Assembly (NCBI RefSeq): GCF_020567375.1
Contig: NZ_JAJBZM010000003.1
Span: forward strand, 573,333 to 637,332
Source: Janibacter melonis
GTDB taxonomy: Bacteria; Actinomycetota; Actinomycetes; Actinomycetales; Dermatophilaceae
Length of the DNA stretch: 64,000 bases
Direction of reading: 5' to 3'
Part shown: one piece after another, positions 24,358-34,531 of the stretch
How the letters are laid out: the number at the start of each line of letters is the position of its first letter
How positions within the stretch are numbered: the stretch's first letter is position 1
Notes under the pieces: generated by a model
The model's input: only the letters and a program-made list of their open reading frames with translations
Databases searched by the model: none
What the model was told of the DNA's origin: nothing
Translations under genes and position numbers: made by a program

Positions 24358-25320
24358 TCAGAGCAGCTCGACGCGGTCGGCCTGAGGCCCGCGGTCGCTC
24401 TGACGCACCTGGTAGCGCACCCGGTCACCGGGGCGCAGCGGGTCGGCGCCACGGATCACCGAGACGTGCACGAAGAGGTCCGCGCCTCCCGCGTCGGGCG
24501 TGATGAAGCCGAAGCCGCGCTCGTCGTCGTAGCGCGCGACCACCCCTTCGCCACCTCGTGCCGGGGGGCCGTCCGAGCCGCGCCGGTCGTCCGAGCGCCC
24601 ACGCGACGGCGGGGAGTTGCGCGGGGGTGCGCTGCGCGGGGGTGCGCTGCGCGGCGCCTCGCGCACGAGGCGCACGTCGCGGGCCTGCGGGCCCCGGTCG
24701 CCCTCGACGACCTCGTAGGCCACGCGGTCGCCCTCGACGAGACCGGGGAGCCCGTCGGCCAACGACCGGACGTGCGCGAAGACGTCGTCGCCGCCGGTGT
24801 CCGGCTCGATGAAGCCGAAGCCCTTGTCGTCGTCGTACCAGGACACCGTGCCGTCGGCGCCGTCGGACGGCCCGGCCTCGCGGCCGGCCTGCGCCCCCAG
24901 GGGGATGAGGTTCTCGGCCTGCAGGCCCTTCTCGCCCTCGACGACGAAGAAGGCAGCCCGCATGCCCTCGGAGAGCACGCCGCCCCCGAGGACGGCCGAG
25001 CTGTGCACGAAGACCTCGGTGCTCTCCCCGTCGGGCGTGACGAAGCCGTACCCCTTCGCGGGCTCGTACCAGGCCACGGTGCCGAGGACGCCGAGCGCGT
25101 CTGCGGCCTGGTCGGCGGTCACCCGGACACGGCGCGCCTGCGGGCCGCGGTCGCCCTCGCCGATCTCGAGCTCGACGACCTGCCCCTCTCGGAGCACTCT
25201 CGTGCCGTCGCCACCGACGATCTCCGAGGCGTGGACGTAGAGGTCCTCGCCCCCGTCTGCGAGGGCGATGAAGCCGAACCCTCGCTCGGTGTCGAACCAG
25301 CGGACGGTTCCCTCGGTCAT
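24358..25320 (-). CDS. Four-domain cold-shock (CSD) RNA/DNA-binding protein
   Basis: A 320-residue protein made of four cold-shock domains: 2-67, 78-140, 156-219 and 258-320. Each has RNP1 (RGFGFI at 13-18, KGYGFV 89-94, KGFGFI 166-171, RGFGFI 268-273) and an RNP2-like strand (LYVHAS, VFVHSS, VFAHVR, LFVHVS), and each ends with the GPQA-like motif, which is EKGLQAEN in the second. Residues 220-257 are a Ser/Arg/Gly/Pro linker including a SAPPR duplication. Bacterial cold-shock proteins normally have one domain, so this is an unusual architecture. ATG 25320 has AAGGAG 7 nt upstream. It likely binds single-stranded RNA over an extended site; the targets are unknown. Confidence 0.9.
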   Translation of the reverse strand: MTEGTVRWFDTERGFGFIALADGGEDLYVHASEIVGGDGTRVLREGQVVELEIGEGDRGPQARRVRVTADQAADALGVLGTVAWYEPAKGYGFVTPDGESTEVFVHSSAVLGGGVLSEGMRAAFFVVEGEKGLQAENLIPLGAQAGREAGPSDGADGTVSWYDDDKGFGFIEPDTGGDDVFAHVRSLADGLPGLVEGDRVAYEVVEGDRGPQARDVRLVREAPRSAPPRSAPPRNSPPSRGRSDDRRGSDGPPARGGEGVVARYDDERGFGFITPDAGGADLFVHVSVIRGADPLRPGDRVRYQVRQSDRGPQADRVELL

Positions 25321-25507
25321 GGCTGACTCCTTCTTCGTGCTGCCACTGCTGTCACCCCAGTGTCCCCGACGCGGGCGCACCGGACCGACCGCGTCGCCCA
25401 CCCGCTCGCGGGGGCGAGCCGGGAGACGCCGGGCGGCGTCCCCCTTCGCGCAGGTCAGTGACGGTGCCGTGCGGGGCGAAGGGGGGCCGCTGGGCTAGGT
25501 TTGGGCC

Positions 25508-27229
25508 ATGGCCGCCACACCCCCTGCGCAGGGGCTCCCGAGCAGCGACCTCCTCTCTCAGGTCAGGGTCCTGCGCGACGAGGTGGAGCGCGCCGAGCTC
25601 CCCCTCGACATCCCCTCGACCGACGCCGCCCGCGAGGGCCGGGCCGCGCTGCTCGCCCAGCTCGACGACTATGTCATCCCGCGACTGGCCTCGATCGACG
25701 CGCCCCTGCTCGCGGTCGTCGGGGGCTCGACGGGCGCCGGCAAGTCGACCCTCGTCAACTCCGTCCTGCGCCGCGAGGTGAGCGCCGTCGGCGTCATCCG
25801 GCCGACGACGACGAGCCCCGTCCTCATCCACCACCCCGGTGACGAGCGGTGGTTCCGCGACGCCCGGGTCCTGCCGTCCCTCGCCCGGGTCACCGGCTCG
25901 CCCTCCGACCCGCAGCCGGGCACCGTGCGGCTCGTCCCCTCCGACACCCTCCCCGCGGGGCTCGCGCTGCTCGACGCCCCCGACATCGACTCTGTCGTCG
26001 CCGCCAACCGCAGCCTGGCCACCCAGCTGCTCCAGGCCGCCGACCTCTGGCTCTTCGTGACGACGGCCGCCCGCTACGCCGACGCCGTGCCGTGGGAGCT
26101 GCTGCGCCAGGCCTCCGAGCGGGGCACCGCCGTCGCGATCGTCCTCGACCGCGTCGACCCGGCTGCGATGGGAGAGGTGCGCGGCCATCTCGTCGAGATG
26201 CTGCGCGAGCAGGGTCTGCAGACCTCGCCGGTCTTCACCGTCCCCGAGGTCGACCTCGACCGCGCGGGCCTGATCCCCGAGCCGGACATCGCGCGGCTGC
26301 GCTCGTGGCTGGGCGCGCTCGCCGGCGACCAGCGCGCCCGCACCATCGTCATCCGGCAGACCCTCGACGGCGCGCTGCGCTCGCTCGACACCCGCACCGG
26401 CGAGCTCGTGGCCGCCTTGTCGACGCAGCAGAGCGCGGTCTTCGACCTCAAGGGAGCGGCCTTCGCCGCGTACGACAAGGCCGAGGAGCAGGTCAAGGAC
26501 GGCATGAGCGACGGTCAGCTGCTGCGCGGCGAGGTCCTCGCGCGCTGGCAGGAGTTCGTCGGCACCGGCGAGCTCTTCAAGAAGGTCGAGGCCGGGGTCT
26601 CGCGCGTCCGCGACCGCATCGGCGCCGCCTTCCGCGGTGCCCCCGCCCCGTCCAAGCCGCTCGACGAGGCCCTCCACGACGGGGTCGCCACCCTCGTGCA
26701 GGCCGAGGCCGACGCCGCCGCCGCGACGGTCGCCCGACGCTGGCGCAGCACCGAGGCCGGACCCGCGCTCCTCGACGCCCGCCCCGACCTCGCGCGCTCC
26801 TCCGCCGACCTGCAGGAGCAGATCGAGCGGGCGGTGCGCGACTGGCAGGGCGACGTGCTCGACATCGTGCGCGCCGAGGGCGGCAACCGCCGCACCAACG
26901 CCCGGATCGCGGCCTACGGGGTCAACGGGATCGGGCTCTTCCTCATGCTCGTGAGCTTCGCCCACACCGGCGGGGTCCTCGTCGCCCCCGAGGTCGCCAT
27001 CGCCGGCGGGACGACCGCCGTCGCGCAGAAGGTCCTCGAGGCGATCTTCGGCGACCAGGCGGTCCGCGAGATGTCGACGAAGGCCCGCGCCCTCCTCCTC
27101 GAGCGTGTCCAGGGCATCTACGCCGCCGAGCGCGAGCGCTACGAGCAGGCGCTCGGCGCGATGACGATCTCCGACGGCCAGGTCCGCCGGCTGGGCCAGG
27201 CCGCCGAGGCCGTGCGGGCGGCGCGATGA
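25508..27229 (+). CDS. Dynamin-like GTPase, first of a tandem pair
   Basis: A 573-residue large GTPase. G1 is GGSTGAGKST (72-81), G2 lies in RPTTTSPVL, G3 is LLDAPDID and the G4-like segment is LDRVDPAA. The G domain is followed by a long helical region and a hydrophobic stretch (IGLFLMLVSFAHTGGVLVA, about 475-495) that may insert in the membrane. These features fit bacterial dynamin-like proteins, and Streptomyces DynA/DynB are also encoded as a pair, though I cannot assign orthology. TAGGTT (25496-25501) lies 6 nt before ATG 25508. It overlaps the next gene by ATGA. Confidence 0.82.
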   Translation: MAATPPAQGLPSSDLLSQVRVLRDEVERAELPLDIPSTDAAREGRAALLAQLDDYVIPRLASIDAPLLAVVGGSTGAGKSTLVNSVLRREVSAVGVIRPTTTSPVLIHHPGDERWFRDARVLPSLARVTGSPSDPQPGTVRLVPSDTLPAGLALLDAPDIDSVVAANRSLATQLLQAADLWLFVTTAARYADAVPWELLRQASERGTAVAIVLDRVDPAAMGEVRGHLVEMLREQGLQTSPVFTVPEVDLDRAGLIPEPDIARLRSWLGALAGDQRARTIVIRQTLDGALRSLDTRTGELVAALSTQQSAVFDLKGAAFAAYDKAEEQVKDGMSDGQLLRGEVLARWQEFVGTGELFKKVEAGVSRVRDRIGAAFRGAPAPSKPLDEALHDGVATLVQAEADAAAATVARRWRSTEAGPALLDARPDLARSSADLQEQIERAVRDWQGDVLDIVRAEGGNRRTNARIAAYGVNGIGLFLMLVSFAHTGGVLVAPEVAIAGGTTAVAQKVLEAIFGDQAVREMSTKARALLLERVQGIYAAERERYEQALGAMTISDGQVRRLGQAAEAVRAAR

Positions 27230-28866
27230 GCCCGCTGCTGCCGGGCCGGTCGAAGGCGAGAGCGCTGTCGGTCGAGGAGCTGCGCGACCGCTCGGCGAGC
27301 CTGCGGGAGGCGCTGGACGAAGGGGGAGACCTCCTCGACCCGACGGCGTCGGCGCGGGCGCGCGAGGTGAGCGACAAGGTCGACGAGCGCACCCGTCTCG
27401 TCGGCGGTCGCACCGTCGTCGCGCTCGCCGGGGCGACCGGCTCGGGCAAGTCCTCGCTCTTCAACGCGCTCGTCGGCGAGGAGGTCGCCCAGGCCGGCAT
27501 GCGCCGCCCGACGACCTCGACGCCGACTGCTGCGGTCTGGGGCGAGGAGCCCGTCGGCGACCTGCTCGACTGGCTCGGCGTCGGCCGCCGGCACACGGTG
27601 CAGGGGCGTGACGACCTCGAGGGGCTCGTGCTGCTCGACCTGCCCGACTTCGACTCGCGGGAGTCGGCCAACCGCGAGGAGGCCCGCCGCGTCCTCGAGC
27701 TCGTCGACGTCTTCGTGTGGGTGACCGACCCGCAGAAGTACGCCGACGCGGTGCTCCACGACGAGTACGTCGCCGTGCTGCGCGAGTACGGCGCCGTGAC
27801 CATCGTCGTGCTCAACCAGGCCGACCGCCTGCGCGGCGACGGGGTCGCCCGGGTGACCGCCGACCTCGCCCGGCTGCTCGAGCGCGACGGCATCCCGGGG
27901 TCGAAGGTCATCGCGACCTCGACCCGCACCGGTGAGGGCATCGACGCCCTCGGCGAGCGGCTCCACGTCGCCGTCGCCGCGGCCGACGCGAGCCGCCACC
28001 GCCTCGGTCTCGACCTCGCCGACAGCGCCCGTCGTCTCGCCCGCTCGGTGGGCGAGCGCGAGGTGGAGGTCGACCGGCTCGGCTCCGGCGAGCTCGTCGA
28101 CGCGCTGGCCCGCGCCGCCGGCGTGCCCACCGTCGTCGCCGCCGTCGAGCGCGACTACCTCATGCAGTCCGCCGCTCGCACGGGCTGGCCCCTCACCCGG
28201 TGGGTGCAGGGGCTGCGGGCCGCGCCGCTGAAGCGGCTGCGCCTCGACCGCGCCGAGGCCGGCATCACCGATGCCGACGTGCGCGCCGTGCTCGGCCGCT
28301 CCTCGATCCCGCCGCCCACCCGCTCGGCCCGCGCCGCCGTCGACCTCGCTGCTCGCAGGCTCGGCGAGCACGCCGGGCAGGGCCTGCCGACGCGGTGGGC
28401 CGACGCCGTCGCCGACGCCGCGGCACCCTACGACGAGCGTCTCGCCGACGAGCTCGACCAGTCGGTCCTGCGCACCTCGCTGCGCGGGCGCGACCCGCTG
28501 TGGTGGGGGCTGCTCGGGGCGCTGCAGCTGCTCCTCGCCGCAGCAGCGGTCGTCGGGCTGCTCTGGCTCGTCGTCATCGCGGTCGCCGGCTGGCTCCAGC
28601 TGCCGGATCTGCCCACCTACGACATCGGGCCCTTCGCCACCCCCTTCGTCCTGCTCGTCGGGGGGCTGCTCGGTGGCCTGCTCGTCGCCGGCCTCGGGCG
28701 GGTCATGGCCCGGGCCGGGGCCCGACGGCGCGGTGCCGCCGCGGACAAGCGGCTGCGCGAGGCGATCCGCGAGGTCGCCGACCGTGTCGTCGTCGAGCCG
28801 GTGCGAGCCGTGCTCGCCCGCCACCGCCGCGCTCGCGAGGCGGTCGCCCGGGCCCACGCCCGGTAG
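27226..28866 (+). CDS. YfjP/dynamin-like GTPase, second of the pair, with C-terminal membrane helices
   Basis: A 546-residue GTPase with G1 GATGSGKSS (69-77), G2 RRPTTSTPTA, G3 LLDLPDFDSR and G4 VVLNQADRL. Two membrane helices follow the helical middle (LQLLLAAAAVVGLLWLVVIAVAGWL and FVLLVGGLLGGLLVAGLGRVM, about 425-490), then a basic amphipathic tail. It is translationally coupled to the first GTPase through ATGA. The pair probably forms a membrane-associated hetero-oligomer. The Asp-Glu-Gly-Gly near residue 31 is written with the rare GAA GGG codons of the recurrent octamer. Confidence 0.83.
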   Translation: MSPLLPGRSKARALSVEELRDRSASLREALDEGGDLLDPTASARAREVSDKVDERTRLVGGRTVVALAGATGSGKSSLFNALVGEEVAQAGMRRPTTSTPTAAVWGEEPVGDLLDWLGVGRRHTVQGRDDLEGLVLLDLPDFDSRESANREEARRVLELVDVFVWVTDPQKYADAVLHDEYVAVLREYGAVTIVVLNQADRLRGDGVARVTADLARLLERDGIPGSKVIATSTRTGEGIDALGERLHVAVAAADASRHRLGLDLADSARRLARSVGEREVEVDRLGSGELVDALARAAGVPTVVAAVERDYLMQSAARTGWPLTRWVQGLRAAPLKRLRLDRAEAGITDADVRAVLGRSSIPPPTRSARAAVDLAARRLGEHAGQGLPTRWADAVADAAAPYDERLADELDQSVLRTSLRGRDPLWWGLLGALQLLLAAAAVVGLLWLVVIAVAGWLQLPDLPTYDIGPFATPFVLLVGGLLGGLLVAGLGRVMARAGARRRGAAADKRLREAIREVADRVVVEPVRAVLARHRRAREAVARAHAR

Positions 28867-28890
28867 TCGTCCACACCCCCGCTCTCGCCC

Positions 28891-28920
28891 GGGCCGCCGT
28901 CCACAGCCGGACGGCGGCCC
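28891..28920 (+). terminator. Hairpin after the GTPase pair
   Basis: GGGCCGCCGTCC (28891-28902) pairs perfectly with GGACGGCGGCCC (28909-28920) around ACAGCC, 24 nt after the second GTPase stop and 67 nt before ssb. It probably terminates or attenuates the GTPase transcript. Confidence 0.7.
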
Positions 28921-28987
28921 GTGGTGCGTCCGGGTGCGCCGCCGGACAGTGGGCGTGCACGGACACTTCGAGCAGTGAGGGCACGAC

Positions 28988-29524
28988 ATGTACGAGACCT
29001 ATGTGACGATCACCGGCCGGCTCGTCGCCGACCCCGAGACCCGCACGACGCGAGCGGGCCAGGTCTTCACGACCTTCCGGCTCGCGACGAGCGAGCGGCG
29101 CCGCACCCGCGACGGAGTCTTCGAGGACGGGCCGACCTCCTTCTACAACGTCGCCGCGTACCGGGCGCTCGGCGTCAACACGCGCACGGCGCTGCACAAG
29201 GGCGAGCCGGTGGTCGTCGTCGGCCGCCAGCGCGTGCGTCAGTACCAGCGCTCCGACGAGAGCTACGGGACCTCGGTCGAGGTCGAGGCGATGCACGTCG
29301 GTCACGACCTGCTGTGGGGCCAGACGGTCTTCTCCCGCCCGGTGCGCGACGAGAGCGATGTCGTCGAGGCCGGCTTCGGCGGCGAGGAGGCCGTCCCCGG
29401 CGTCGGGCTCGTCGACCGGCTGAGCGGCGAGATCGGCGAGGCGCGGCACGAGCACGAGGGCTCCGGGCCCGAGGGCGAGGACGAGCAGGAGGTGCTCGAG
29501 GAGCCGGTCGCGCAGAGCGCGTGA
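28988..29524 (+). CDS. ssb: Single-stranded DNA-binding protein paralogue
   Basis: A 178-residue protein with a clear OB-fold (YVTITGRLVADPETRTTRAGQVFTTFRLATSERR ... FYNVAAYRALG ... VVVVGRQRVRQY) to about residue 115. The rest is acidic and disordered. The canonical SSB tail (DDDIPF-like) is missing; the protein ends PVAQSA. It is therefore likely the second actinobacterial SSB, comparable to SsbB-type paralogues rather than the replication SSB, and may lack tail-dependent partner binding. A purine-rich GTGAGGGCACGA run precedes ATG 28988. Confidence 0.85.
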   Translation: MYETYVTITGRLVADPETRTTRAGQVFTTFRLATSERRRTRDGVFEDGPTSFYNVAAYRALGVNTRTALHKGEPVVVVGRQRVRQYQRSDESYGTSVEVEAMHVGHDLLWGQTVFSRPVRDESDVVEAGFGGEEAVPGVGLVDRLSGEIGEARHEHEGSGPEGEDEQEVLEEPVAQSA

Positions 29525-29577
29525 GCGGGGTGGTCGGCGGATTCGGGCGCGGGGTGCCAGGCCGATAGCCTGGCACC

Positions 29578-31260
<1,683 letters not shown>

Positions 31261-31271
31261 CCCGCCTCACG

Positions 31272-31319
31272 ACGACGACGGCCGCCGCCGCCCACCCGGG
31301 CAGCGGCGGCCGTCGTCGT
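31272..31319. terminator. Terminator hairpin after ettA
   Basis: ACGACGACGGCCGCCGC (31272-31288) pairs perfectly with 31303-31319 around a 14-nt loop, between convergent ettA and the epimerase gene. It probably serves both genes. Confidence 0.8.
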
Positions 31320-31337
31320 GCGGCGGGGTGAGGGGCG

Positions 31338-32729
31338 TCAGCCCCGGTAGAGCTCGGCGAGGGCGTCGTCGAGATGCGGGTGCTCGAAGACGAAACCGGC
31401 GTCGGCGAGCACCTGCGAGGTGCAGTGCCGACCGGTGAGGGCCAGCGCCGGGTCGGAGCGGAGGGCGACCGCCCCGACGTGCAGCAGGGCGGCCGGGGTC
31501 GGGGGAGCCGCCGGCCGGCGCAGCACCCGGCGCAGGGCGGCCATGAGCTCGGCGTTGCGCACCGGCTCCGGCGCGGCGGCGACGACCGGTCCGTCGGGCA
31601 GCGTCGTGCCGGGCTCGAGGCCGAGCGCGGCCCGGGCGACCCGCACCCAGTCGTCGCGGTGGATCCAGCTGAACCACTGCCGCCCGGACCCGACCCGCCC
31701 GCCGAGACCGGCCCGCGTGAGGCGGGCGAGGACCTGCAGCGCCGGGGCGTCGCGGTCGAGGACGATCGAGGTGCGCAGCAGGTGCACGTGCTCGGCGCGC
31801 GCTCCGTCGACGGCTGCCTCCCACGGCTGGGCCACCCCGGTCATCTGGGGCAGGCCGCCGTCGGCGGGCAGCGGGGTGGTCTCGGTGATGCGCTCCTCGC
31901 CGCTGTCGGACCAGATGGCGGTCGTCGAGGCCTGCAGCCAGCTGACGAGCGGGCGCTCGAGCTGCTGGCTGGCGCTCACGAGGGCGTGGGTCGGCTCGAC
32001 GCGGGAGGTGCGCAAGGAGGCGATGTTCGCAGGGGAGGGACGCACGTCGACGAGACGGCCGGCGAGGTTGACGAGCGTCACGCCGGCATCTGCGGTCGCC
32101 TCGAGCTCGTCGGCCCAGGCGCCGACGGTGCGGCCGTCCCACTGCACCTGCCGGTACGGGAGGGAGGCGTCGGGCGACCGGGTGAGCAGGACGACCTCGT
32201 GCCGGTGGCGCAGCAGGTCACCGGCGAGGAGCCGGCCGAGCGCCCCGGACCCGCCCGCGACGACGACCTTCACCCGCGACGGGTCGGGGGAGAGGCCGCA
32301 CTCGAGAGCGAGGCGGGCGGACGTCGTCGAGAAGTCCTGCGCCAGCGCGCCTGCGACGCCGAGCACGACGGCCGGGGTCATCGCCCCGTGCACCGAGACG
32401 ACCTGCTCGAGCCGGGTCGCGTCGTCGACCGCGTCGAGGGTCCAGCGCACCCGCATCTCCCCGGTCGGGTTGGGCTGGCTGATCTCGAGGACGCGGCCCT
32501 CCTCGTGCGCGGTGACCTGCAGCGGCGGCGCGGTGCGCTCGTGCAGGGCGCGGAAGGCCCGGCTGCTCAGGGAGTACGAGCCGGTGGCACCCACGGCGAC
32601 GGGCCCGTCGAGCCTGGCCCCGGACACCGCCGGCTGCCACCGAGACCAGCGCGAGAGGTCCGAGATCACCGACCAGACCTGGGCCGGGGGGAGGTCGAGC
32701 TGGGCTGAGGTCGTCCGGGTCCACGCCAT
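31338..32729 (-). CDS. SRPBCC domain fused to TIGR01777-type NAD-dependent epimerase
   Basis: A 463-residue fusion. Residues 1-~155 form an SRPBCC/polyketide-cyclase-like domain (LPPAQVWSVISDLSRWSRWQPAVSGARL). From about 160 a SDR39U1/YfcH-like epimerase follows: VKVVVAGGSGALGRLLAGDLL is the Rossmann nucleotide motif, with VTLVNLAGRLVD and the C-terminal DUF1731-type domain (NAELMAALRRVLRRP ... GFVFEHPHLDDALAELY). The fusion of a lipid-binding-like domain to an epimerase occurs in actinobacteria; the substrate is unknown. ATG 32729 has CAGGAT 6 nt upstream. It is divergent from the pentapeptide gene. Confidence 0.85.
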   Translation of the reverse strand: MAWTRTTSAQLDLPPAQVWSVISDLSRWSRWQPAVSGARLDGPVAVGATGSYSLSSRAFRALHERTAPPLQVTAHEEGRVLEISQPNPTGEMRVRWTLDAVDDATRLEQVVSVHGAMTPAVVLGVAGALAQDFSTTSARLALECGLSPDPSRVKVVVAGGSGALGRLLAGDLLRHRHEVVLLTRSPDASLPYRQVQWDGRTVGAWADELEATADAGVTLVNLAGRLVDVRPSPANIASLRTSRVEPTHALVSASQQLERPLVSWLQASTTAIWSDSGEERITETTPLPADGGLPQMTGVAQPWEAAVDGARAEHVHLLRTSIVLDRDAPALQVLARLTRAGLGGRVGSGRQWFSWIHRDDWVRVARAALGLEPGTTLPDGPVVAAAPEPVRNAELMAALRRVLRRPAAPPTPAALLHVGAVALRSDPALALTGRHCTSQVLADAGFVFEHPHLDDALAELYRG

Positions 32730-32764
32730 GCGGCCATCCTGTCCCACGCCGTAGCGTGGCCGGC

Positions 32765-33370
32765 ATGAGCGGGCTGCACGAGTTGCTGGCAGGACGGGAC
32801 CTCGTCGAGGACGAGGAGCTCCGTGGGGACCTCGCGGAGCAGGAGCGGCTCGAAGGGGTGACCTTCGTCGGGTGCACCATCACCGGCTCGGTCTGGGCGC
32901 ACGCGGTCGTCGCGCGGTGCCGCTTCGAGGACTGCACCTTCGAGGGGGTGGACCTCTCGGGCACCCGTCTGCCGGACACCGTCCTCGACGGCTGCCGTCT
33001 CGTCGACGTCCGGGCCCTCGGCGCCGCCTGGAGCTCCTTGGCCCGCCCGACCATCCCGCCGGACCCGAGCACGTGGACCGGCTGCCGGCTCGACTTCGGC
33101 TCCTTCGGTGGCGCGGACCTCACCGGCGCCCGGTTCGAGCGCTGCTCGCTCGTCGAGGCCGATCTCGACGGCGTGGTCCTGCGCGGTGCCCGGCTGGACG
33201 ACTGCGACCTGCGGGGGACCCGGGTCATCCGGGCCGATCTGCGCGAGGCCGACCTGCGCGGCAGCCACGGCTACGTCCTCGACCCGCGCGACAACGAGGT
33301 CGCGGGGCTGCAGGTCGACCTCGTCGGCGCGGTGGGGCTGCTCACCCCCTTCGGCATCGAGGTGGGCTGA
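32765..33370 (+). CDS. Pentapeptide repeat protein
   Basis: A 201-residue protein with two groups of A(D/N)LXX-type pentapeptides: residues about 35-80 (CTITGSVWAHAVVARCRFEDCTFEGVDLSG) and about 113-170 (CRLDFGSFGGADLTGARFERCSLVEADLDG, DCDLRGTRVIRADLREADLRGS). It should fold as a right-handed quadrilateral beta-helix. Some family members (MfpA, Qnr) mimic DNA and protect gyrase, but nothing here proves that role. TAGCGT (32752-32757) lies 7 nt before ATG 32765. The gene carries GAA GGG GTG at 32848. Confidence 0.88.
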   Translation: MSGLHELLAGRDLVEDEELRGDLAEQERLEGVTFVGCTITGSVWAHAVVARCRFEDCTFEGVDLSGTRLPDTVLDGCRLVDVRALGAAWSSLARPTIPPDPSTWTGCRLDFGSFGGADLTGARFERCSLVEADLDGVVLRGARLDDCDLRGTRVIRADLREADLRGSHGYVLDPRDNEVAGLQVDLVGAVGLLTPFGIEVG

Positions 33371-33380
33371 CCCGACCCGG

Positions 33381-34520
33381 TCAGGACCTGCTGGCCGCGG
33401 CCCAGGTCGCGGCGAGCTGGCGGGCGAGCCGACGCAGGTCCTGCGGGGCGTCCGCCATCGCCTGCTCCAGGGTCACCGGGCCGGGGACAGCGGCGAAGAC
33501 GGCGGTGACGCCGGCGTCCACGAGCCGATCCACGTCAGGGCCGAGCTGCCCGGCGACCGCGATCGTCGGCACCCCGTGCCGCTGCGCGACGCGCAGCACC
33601 CCGACAGGGGTCTTGCCGGACAGGCTCTGCCCGTCGAGCCGCCCCTCGCCGGTGACGACGAGGTCGGCGCCACGCACGTGGTCCTCGAGCCCGACGGCCT
33701 GCGCGACGAGGTCGACCCCGGTCGCGAGGCGCCCTCCGAGCAGCGCGACGACCGCGAAGCCGATGCCGCCCGCGGCCCCTGCACCGGCAACCTCGGGATC
33801 GGCGCGAGGGTGGTGGCGCTGCACCACGTCGGCCAGACGACGCAGGGCGTCGTCGAGCCGGTCGACGTCCGCGGGGTCAGCACCCTTCTGCGGGCCGAAG
33901 ACGGCCGCGGCGCCGCGGGTCCCGCACAGCGGGTTGTCCACGTCGCACGCGGCGACGAGGTCGACCTCCCGCAGACGCGGGTGAGCCCCGGACAGGTCGA
34001 CGGTCGCGAGCTCGGCGAGCCCGTCGCCACCGGGCGGGATCGTCTCGCCCCGGTCGTCGAGCAGCCGGATGCCCAGCGCCTGGCACAGACCGGCACCGCC
34101 GTCGGTCGACGCGCTCCCGCCCAGCCCCAGCACGACGCTGCTCACGCCGTCGTCCAGGGCCCGGGCGAGGAGCGCGCCGGTGCCGTAGGACGACGCGCGT
34201 CCGGCGTCGCGCAGCCCGGGCTCGACGAGCGCGAGGCCGGTGGCGGCGGCGACCTCGACGACAGCCGTCCGGCCGTCGGGCAGCAGCGCGTAGGTCGCGG
34301 CGACCGGGCGCCCGAGCGGGTCGGGCACCTCGAGCGCGCGCCGCGTGCCACCGGTGGCGCCGAGCACCGCTTCGACGGTGCCCTCGCCGCCGTCGGCCAT
34401 GGGGACCTCGACGACGGTCGCCGAGGGATCACCCTCCCGCCAGCCCTGGGCGAGCGCTGCGGCGACGGCGGGGCTGCCGAGGCTCTCCTTGAAGGAGTCA
34501 GGGGCGATGACGACTCTCAC
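33381..34520 (-). CDS. garK: Glycerate kinase (GarK/GlxK type)
   Basis: A 379-residue class II glycerate kinase making 2-phosphoglycerate or 3-phosphoglycerate from glycerate. Family blocks are VVIAPDSFKESLGSPAVAAALAQGW, the MADGGEGTVEAV segment, ATGLALVEPG, GLGGSASTDGGAGL, and DLVVTGEGRLDGQSLSGKTPVGV. The GTG start (VRVVIAPD) is 11 nt after the gntP stop, so the two form an operon. Its regulator CdaR is divergent from gntP, consistent with diacid or glycerate use. The gene ends 10 nt from the pentapeptide gene. Confidence 0.93.
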   Translation of the reverse strand: MRVVIAPDSFKESLGSPAVAAALAQGWREGDPSATVVEVPMADGGEGTVEAVLGATGGTRRALEVPDPLGRPVAATYALLPDGRTAVVEVAAATGLALVEPGLRDAGRASSYGTGALLARALDDGVSSVVLGLGGSASTDGGAGLCQALGIRLLDDRGETIPPGGDGLAELATVDLSGAHPRLREVDLVAACDVDNPLCGTRGAAAVFGPQKGADPADVDRLDDALRRLADVVQRHHPRADPEVAGAGAAGGIGFAVVALLGGRLATGVDLVAQAVGLEDHVRGADLVVTGEGRLDGQSLSGKTPVGVLRVAQRHGVPTIAVAGQLGPDVDRLVDAGVTAVFAAVPGPVTLEQAMADAPQDLRRLARQLAATWAAASRS

Positions 34521-34531
34521 GGGCCGCCTGC

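Noticed and set aside
25352-26965. A 537-residue minus-strand frame opposite the first GTPase
   Set aside because: Shadow frame; the plus strand has all GTPase motifs and a clear promoter-start arrangement.
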